A stretch of 8,640 nt of DNA, from assembly GCA_020718925.1 (NCBI GenBank), contig DYRC01000106.1:3343-11982 (forward strand), read 5' to 3'. The translations under genes were made by a program, and so were the position numbers. This stretch comes from Desulfonema limicola. GTDB taxonomy: Bacteria; Desulfobacterota; Desulfobacteria; Desulfobacterales; DYRC01. Positions 6,101-8,640 of the stretch are shown in pieces. Position 1 is the first letter of the stretch; every line of letters begins with the position of its first letter. Under the pieces are notes generated by a model. The model ran no database searches. It was not told where the DNA came from and saw nothing but the letters and a program-made list of their open reading frames with translations.

Positions 6101-8640
6101 GCATGTTGGATTTGATGAAACAAACTCCCGTAAGCTTTGTCATAATCCGGCTGAATTTTAAGCGCGGCTTCATAGCTGGCAATGGAATTATCAATATCAT
6201 TGAGTTCTCTGTAAGCATTGCCCATGTTAAGATACGGTTCAACGCTGTCCGGCTTGATGGCAACTGCTTTCTGATAGCAGATAATAGCTTCTGCGGGTCT
6301 GCTCTGAGCCTGCAAGACCACGCCCAGATTGTTGAGTGCACTCAGATGATCCGGCTTAATCGCAAGGGCTTTTTGAAAATACGTTATCGCTTCTTCGATT
6401 TTGCCCTGATCCTGCAAGGTAACGCCCATATTATTGAATGCTTCCACATAATCCGGCTTGATGGCAGCAGCTTTTTGAAAACAGGAAACAGCATCGTCAA
6501 ACTTTCCCAGATGCTTATACGAAAGCGCCATGCTGTTAAAAGCTTCGGCATAATTCGGCTGAAGTTCAACGGCTTTCTGATAATTTGAAATTGCCTCTTC
6601 GTATTTACCCCTAATCTTGAACACGCCGCCCAGATTCAGCCAGCCTTCGGCATAATCCGGTTTGAATTGAACAGCCCTGCGGTAACTTGAAATCGCTTCA
6701 TCCCACCGTTCCAGCAGTTGAAGTGCCGCGCCTAAGTTACTGAGATACAACGGATTGTTCGGAGAATATTGAAGCGCCTTCTGAATCAGCGTTACAGCCC
6801 GCTCATGCTTGTCCTGCTGATACGCCGCCACGCCCGCCAGATGCAGCGCGTCCGCATGAGCCGGATTTGCCTGAAGAATCACAGAATAAATCGCTTCAGC
6901 CTCTTGAAATTTTCCTGCCTGATGAACTGCAAATGCGCGTTTCATTTCAGCATCAATGTTGATAGTCGGAGATGGGGGCTTTATCTGCACGGTTTTTACA
7001 GATTGCGCCGATGTTTCAAGAACCCGAATCGGGATGGGTTTTTCAGCCGAAACAAATTTTCGCCGCATTTCCCGATACGCATATTCCAGATTCCTGACAA
7101 ATCGCGGCGTATCGAATAAGGGTTCTGTTAATCGTTGTCTGACAAGCTTTTGCCGAACCTTATTCAGCAAATCGTTATTTAGGGCTAATTTTATGGCTAA
7201 TATTTCAAATTCGCTTAAACTATGCGTAATCAATTCCGGCAGCCCGATGGCGTTCAGAATGCTTGCCGAAACGCGTGAAGCAAAATGCTGTCCCAGTAAG
7301 GTAACTACCGGAATACCTGCCCAAAGCGCATCGCTGGTGGTGGTATGTCCGGTATAAATTCTTGTATCCAAAACCAAATCCGCCAACTGATGCCGCGCCA
7401 GATGCTCGGCTTTGTTCGTTTTATCTGCAAATACAAGGCGATTCGGATCAATGCCCCGCTTTTGTGCTTCTGCTTTCAGATTCTTTTCTGCCGCATTGCT
7501 TCGGCGCAAGAGCCACAACACGCTTTTCGGAACCTGAGCTAAAATCCGCATCCAAGAGTCAAACATCACCGGCTCAATTTTAAAATTCTGATTAAACGAG
7601 CAGAAGACAAACTCATCCGGGCGCAATCCGAAATCAGCGCGTGTGTATGTCTTATCCGCAATAATCTGCTGATGATCATTTGCCTGATAACAATGCGGCA
7701 GATAAACTAAATTTTCGCTGTAATATCGGGCATGTTCTTCAGGAACAACAATATTATCCACCATCGCATAATCAAAATATGACGCGCCGGTGGTGCCGGG
7801 ATAGCCAAGATATGTAACCTGAACGGGCGCGGGGCAAAGGGCGCAGATTCCGGCGCGGCTGCTTTTGGTATGCCCCATCAGATCAACGAGAATATCCACG
7901 CCATCCGCATAAATCCGGGCAGCGGCATCTGCATGGCTTAACTGGCGAATATCAACGAATTTATCGCAATCCTGTATGATTCGCTGCCGGTGATAGCTTT
8001 TGTCGTCCGGTCCGTAAGAATAGCAGAAAATTTCAAATTCATTGCGATTGTGCAGCGCAAACACGCCCAGCATGAGATGCGCGACCGGATGATTGCAGAA
8101 ATCATTGGAAAGATAGCCAATTGTAATTTTGGACTTGTGTTTTCTGTGTTCAAAAGAATAGTTTTTCTTCAGGCGGACTACGGTTTTTTCAATATGCTCT
8201 GCCCATGATTTGGCAATGGCAAGATTTCTGTCAAGCTTCATTTCTTTGGAAAGATTGACCAGCGGCGTTTCAGACACACGGCGTTTTTCAGCCAGTTCTT
8301 TGCTGACCAATTCATCGAATCGGGGCGTAAGCTGGGTTACCGCCTCCCACGCGCAGACCTGCTGCGACAGATGAATGATATTGCTGTATGCTTCGGCAAG
8401 ATCAGGATGCAGACTCCGTGCTTTTTCATAACTGATAATTGCTTCTTCAATTTTATTCAAATCCTGAAGCGCGTTGCCGATGCCGTAGTGCGCTTTATAA
8501 TCATGCGGATTGATTTCAAGGGCTTTTTGGTAATTCTGTATAGATTCGTCAAGTCTGCCTATATGTTGCAGCGCATTGCCCTTATTGTAATATGCCAGCG
8601 CGGCATTCGGATTGATGGCAATGGTCTTTTCAAACCATGC
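1..8640 (-). CDS. Giant multi-module TPR / O-GlcNAc transferase-like (GT41, SPINDLY family) protein, internal part
   Basis: The frame read from 8640 to 1 has no stop in 2,880 codons, so the gene is partial at both ends and no start or stop can be placed. It encodes five TPR arrays alternating with four complete GT41 catalytic domains; a fifth is expected beyond position 1. GT41 enzymes move a sugar from a nucleotide donor (UDP-GlcNAc for OGT, GDP-fucose for SPINDLY) to Ser/Thr of proteins, with TPRs binding the target. No signal peptide or membrane segment is seen in this part, and GT41 enzymes usually act in the cytoplasm. Each catalytic domain shows NHP, MGHT/TGYT, P-A-P-[IV]-Q, LG[YF]PGT, K-I-E-P, GH-x-T-T, DALWAG and LFDTP motifs. 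At over 2,880 residues it is several times longer than usual bacterial OGT homologues. Coding and family are near certain; donor, targets and activity of each domain are inference. Confidence 0.95.
301..735 (-). other. TPR block 4 (four repeats plus a half repeat)
   Basis: Four TPRs start DINAELNKGLQLQQSGQLRQ and end AIEIRPELIE, followed by AYNYLLTELKRMFLW. The first units have HPDALHLLGI and YHSNLGNALRQ wording, matching blocks 1 and 3. The linker from domain 4 is very short (LSPEKISV), without repeat-derived sequence. Downstream (300-102) comes the same pre-catalytic connector as in other modules (TAFDNLRHQNPALNLAVARSW), which argues that a fifth catalytic domain follows beyond position 1. 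The Cys of the usual C-[DE]-W end motif is replaced (FLW). Confidence 0.92.
757..1827 (-). other. GT41 catalytic domain 4, the most divergent copy
   Basis: Residues 2272-2628 begin TIGYLSTDFRNHP and end LFDTPKFVAALEDAYTSI. The NHP His is at 1792-1794, the K-I-E-P Lys at 1276-1278 (CSFNQPHKIEP), KEDHL at 1093-1107 and GHVTTID at 1024-1044. It departs from domains 1-3 at several motifs. The usual DLMGHT is NLTGYT, closer to the NMNGYT of human OGT. LGYPGT is LGFPGT. The first Thr of GHTT is Val (1036-1038). Repeat copy 2 abuts its first strand, so the start of the domain is read directly out of the repeat (GAGGEVTIGYLS). Likely folded; donor preference may differ from the other copies. Confidence 0.92.
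1830..1925. repeat. Palindromic GC-rich repeat, copy 2 (in-frame, coding)
   Basis: This copy has the same two hairpin arms as copy 1. The CCTCTCCCCC...GGAGAGGGGAGA arm differs by two bases and the CCCTTTCAGGGAAGGGGG...TTAGGT arm by one, while the spacer between arms is longer and unrelated. The element is 12 bases longer than the matching part of copy 1, so the frame is kept. It reads LTPRPPSLKGQGE and SPLRRGAGGEV, and joins the block 3 connector directly to the first strand of catalytic domain 4. Confidence 0.92.
2125..2754 (-). other. TPR block 3 (six repeats plus a half repeat)
   Basis: Six TPRs run from DISAELEKALNFHKMGQIEP to AISLKPDYSR, then the half repeat AYNNLLSWLQRSCDW. The first two units have the standard HPDALHLLGV and NNPLYFGNIG wording. 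The sixth unit is only 31 residues (AYYNLGYATENPEQAIEYY), having lost three residues in the turn between its two helices. That is compatible with a TPR fold with a tighter turn. The linker that precedes the block (about 2755-2844) contains a PAPSQE repeat-derived stretch. Confidence 0.93.
2780..2805. repeat. PAPSQE-type short repeat in the linker after catalytic domain 3
   Basis: CCTGAGAGGGGGCAGG shares the core TGAGAGGGGGCAGG with the stretch at 3931-3944 and is read in the same frame (LPAPSQEN). It lies in the Pro-rich linker between catalytic domain 3 and TPR block 3. The copy is short and partly degenerate, so common origin is likely but not certain. Confidence 0.6.
2845..3924 (-). other. 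GT41 catalytic domain 3, with two changed nucleotide-site residues
   Basis: Residues 1573-1932 begin KITIAYLSNDFFNHP and end LFDTPQFVRNLESAFKQIW. The NHP His (3883-3885), DLMGHTK, WLGYPGT and the K-I-E-P Lys (3373-3375, in CSFSQSYKIEP) are present. Two positions differ from the family pattern. The KEEH loop reads KEEYL, with Tyr (3193-3195) where OGT has His901. GHTT reads GHATT, with Ala (3133-3135) where OGT has Thr921. Both OGT residues contact the nucleotide part of the donor, so donor binding may be altered or weakened. The domain has no gap, so it is expected to fold. Correspondence to human OGT numbering is by motif alignment from memory. Confidence 0.92.
3923..3952. repeat. PAPSQE-type short repeat before catalytic domain 3
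   Basis: The plus strand reads CCCCTCTTGAGAGGGGGCAG, a short palindrome (CCCCTCTTGAGAGGGG) with a G-rich tail. On the minus strand it gives TPPAPSQEGK, next to the first strand of domain 3 (KITIAYLS). A related stretch lies at 2780-2805. It occupies the same seam as repeat copies 1 and 2 but is a different repeat family. Confidence 0.7.
4195..4614 (-). other. TPR block 2 (four repeats plus a half repeat), missing the usual first repeats
   Basis: Four TPRs run from YSQLGLKLKEEHRLDEAI to AMELKPELSA and are followed by the half repeat VYSNLVPNMQSLCDW. Unlike blocks 1, 3 and 4 it lacks the opening units with the DALHL-x-G and PxY-x-x-N-[LI]-G wording. It starts inside TPR sequence immediately after repeat copy 3 (4615-4703). 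The most direct reading is that the front of the array was lost, or replaced, in an event with its end point at the repeat. The rest of the array is regular, with no frame loss. Confidence 0.92.
4615..4703. repeat. Palindromic GC-rich repeat, copy 3 (in-frame, coding)
   Basis: This copy lies between catalytic domain 2 and TPR block 2, a different kind of seam from copies 1 and 2. The arm with TTAGGT is read in the same frame as the others (HLTPQPPSLTGKG). The other arm is shifted by one base relative to them and is read ISPLRSGEGAGEG. The gene's frame nevertheless stays open and goes straight into a TPR. Confidence 0.9.
4726..5862 (-). other. GT41 catalytic domain 2, with a repeat-derived insertion between lobes
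   Basis: Residues 927-1305 begin KIRVAYLSYDFRNHP and end LFDTPRFVKNLEWAFKEMW. The NHP His is at 5821-5823, the K-I-E-P Lys at 5254-5256, HKNEHL at 5071-5088 and GHTTTAD at 5002-5022. The Gln two residues after the CSF of CSFNQ-type motifs is His here (CSFNHVYKIEP, 5263-5265), a change at a position that is Gln in the other three domains. The NHP-His to K-I-E-P-Lys distance is 189 residues against 170, 170 and 172 in domains 1, 3 and 4. The extra 19 come from a 7-base repeat insertion at 5289-5350, read SEVRNEEMRNEKSLLTSHFS. It lies at the lobe boundary where animal OGT carries its intervening domain. Fold likely intact; activity uncertain. Confidence 0.92.
5289..5350. repeat. Heptanucleotide tandem and inverted repeat inside catalytic domain 2
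   Basis: Four perfect tandem copies of GAAGTGA (5289-5316) are followed by TTTCTCA twice, TTTCTTCA once and TTTCTCA once (5317-5345), then CTTCT. AGAAGTGAGAA (5295-5305) and TTCTCACTTCT (5340-5350) are exact reverse complements, so a hairpin is possible. It is read as about 20 residues (SEVRNEEMRNEK...) that the other three catalytic domains lack. Confidence 0.93.
5864..5908. repeat. Half copy of the palindromic repeat joined to a GAAGTGA unit
   Basis: CCTCTCCCCCGTCCCCTCTCC (starting at 5864) matches one hairpin arm of copies 1-3, with a degenerate partner GGTGAGGGG at 5890-5898. It runs into GAAGTGA (5902-5908), the unit of the heptamer repeat at 5289. The second hairpin is absent. On the minus strand it reads FSPLTYQERGRGRGK, between the block 1 connector and catalytic domain 2. 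Confidence 0.75.
6112..6960 (-). other. TPR block 1 (eight repeats plus a half repeat)
   Basis: This is the longest TPR array in the window. Eight consecutive 34-residue units start at AEMKRAFAVHQAGKFQEA and end at AALKIQPDYDK, followed by a half repeat AYGSLFHQIQHACEW. The first two units carry the DALHLAG and NNPLYLSNLG wording shared with blocks 3 and 4, typical of the N-terminal TPRs of bacterial SPINDLY-type proteins. The middle units (for example FNNMGVTLQDQGKIEEAI, NNLGVVLQAQSRPAEAI) are close to each other, which suggests recent unit duplication. A Pro-rich linker of about 30 residues (about 6961-7053) separates it from catalytic domain 1. Confidence 0.93.
7054..8130 (-). other. GT41 (OGT/SPINDLY-type) catalytic domain 1
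   Basis: This 359-residue domain (residues 171-529) starts KITIGYLSNDFCNHP and ends LFDTPRFVRNLEYAYREM. The His of NHP (8089-8091) matches the His of human OGT often cited as His498. CSFNQNFKIEP carries the Gln and the Lys (7579-7581) matching OGT Gln839 and Lys842. KAEHL (7402-7413) matches the KEEH loop that contacts the nucleotide, and GHTTTSD (7330-7350) matches GHTTGMD. All positions examined are family-like, so it looks active. The connector before it (about 8355-8131) is the cleanest of the five: it reads YSFEHRKHKSK straight into the first strand without repeat-derived sequence, and so shows the likely ancestral seam. Confidence 0.93.
8356..8640 (-). other. TPR block 0 (partial, about 2.5 repeats), N-terminal to catalytic domain 1
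   Basis: Residues 1-95 of the window are TPRs, cut by the window edge. The visible units read roughly AWFEKTIAINPNAALA, YYNKGNALQHIGRLDESI and HYGIGNALQDLNKIEEAI, with the TPR signature of small residues at helix contacts and a Pro at the end of each 34-residue unit. The block ends in a half repeat (AYSNIIHLSQQVCAW) whose Cys-x-Trp recurs, usually as C-[DE]-W, at the end of the next three arrays. The array continues upstream of 8640, so its real length is unknown. It should form the start of a superhelix that feeds protein substrates to the catalytic domain that follows. Confidence 0.9.

Noticed and set aside
5905..6588. Plus-strand open frame of 227 codons, and others such as 3409-4026
   Set aside because: They are antisense to the strongly conserved TPR or GT41 sequence, resemble no known family, and arise because the minus-strand frame avoids certain triplets.
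1..8640. Several adjacent single-domain OGT genes instead of one gene
   Set aside because: No stop codon occurs in frame between any two modules, and the linkers are coding. Internal translation starts cannot be excluded, but no clear ribosome binding site with a start at a module boundary was noticed.

Overview
The whole 8,640-base window is the inside of one protein-coding gene read on the minus strand. Every triplet aligned to position 1 was read in reverse complement. No TAA, TAG or TGA occurs in any of the 2,880 codons, so the frame enters at 8640 and leaves at 1 without start or stop. Both ends of the gene lie outside. No other gene, RNA gene, CRISPR array, promoter or terminator could be supported, and there is no intergenic stretch.

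The protein is a tandem chain of modules. Each has an array of tetratricopeptide repeats (TPRs), a short conserved connector, and a complete catalytic domain of the O-GlcNAc transferase / SPINDLY family (glycosyltransferase family GT41). In protein order (descending coordinates) the layout is: TPR block 0 (8640-8356), catalytic domain 1 (8130-7054), TPR block 1 (6960-6112), catalytic domain 2 (5862-4726), TPR block 2 (4614-4195), catalytic domain 3 (3924-2845), TPR block 3 (2754-2125), catalytic domain 4 (1827-757), TPR block 4 (735-301). The last block leads to the place where a fifth catalytic domain would begin, just past position 1. Residues are numbered here from the first codon in the window (8638-8640). 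Known GT41 enzymes such as human OGT carry one catalytic domain behind one TPR superhelix; four or more in one chain is unusual.

The second striking feature is a set of GC-rich palindromic repeats, and one heptanucleotide repeat, lying inside the coding sequence. They sit almost only at seams between domains: four of the five TPR-to-catalytic junctions, two of the four catalytic-to-TPR linkers, and the hinge between the two lobes of catalytic domain 2. All keep the frame open and are read as linker peptides such as LTPQPPSLKGQGG and PAPSQE. The three long copies are nearly identical in their arms while the flanking modules are well diverged, so they look younger than the module duplications or homogenised.

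The four catalytic domains keep the family's His of the NHP motif and the Lys of the K-I-E-P motif, but differ at other nucleotide-site positions (domains 3 and 4 in particular), so they may not be equally active. Organism: a bacterium of moderate GC content with a repeat-rich genome. Repeats and giant TPR proteins of this kind recall filamentous or multicellular Desulfobacterota (Desulfonema-like), some cyanobacteria or large sulfur bacteria. That is a low-confidence impression.
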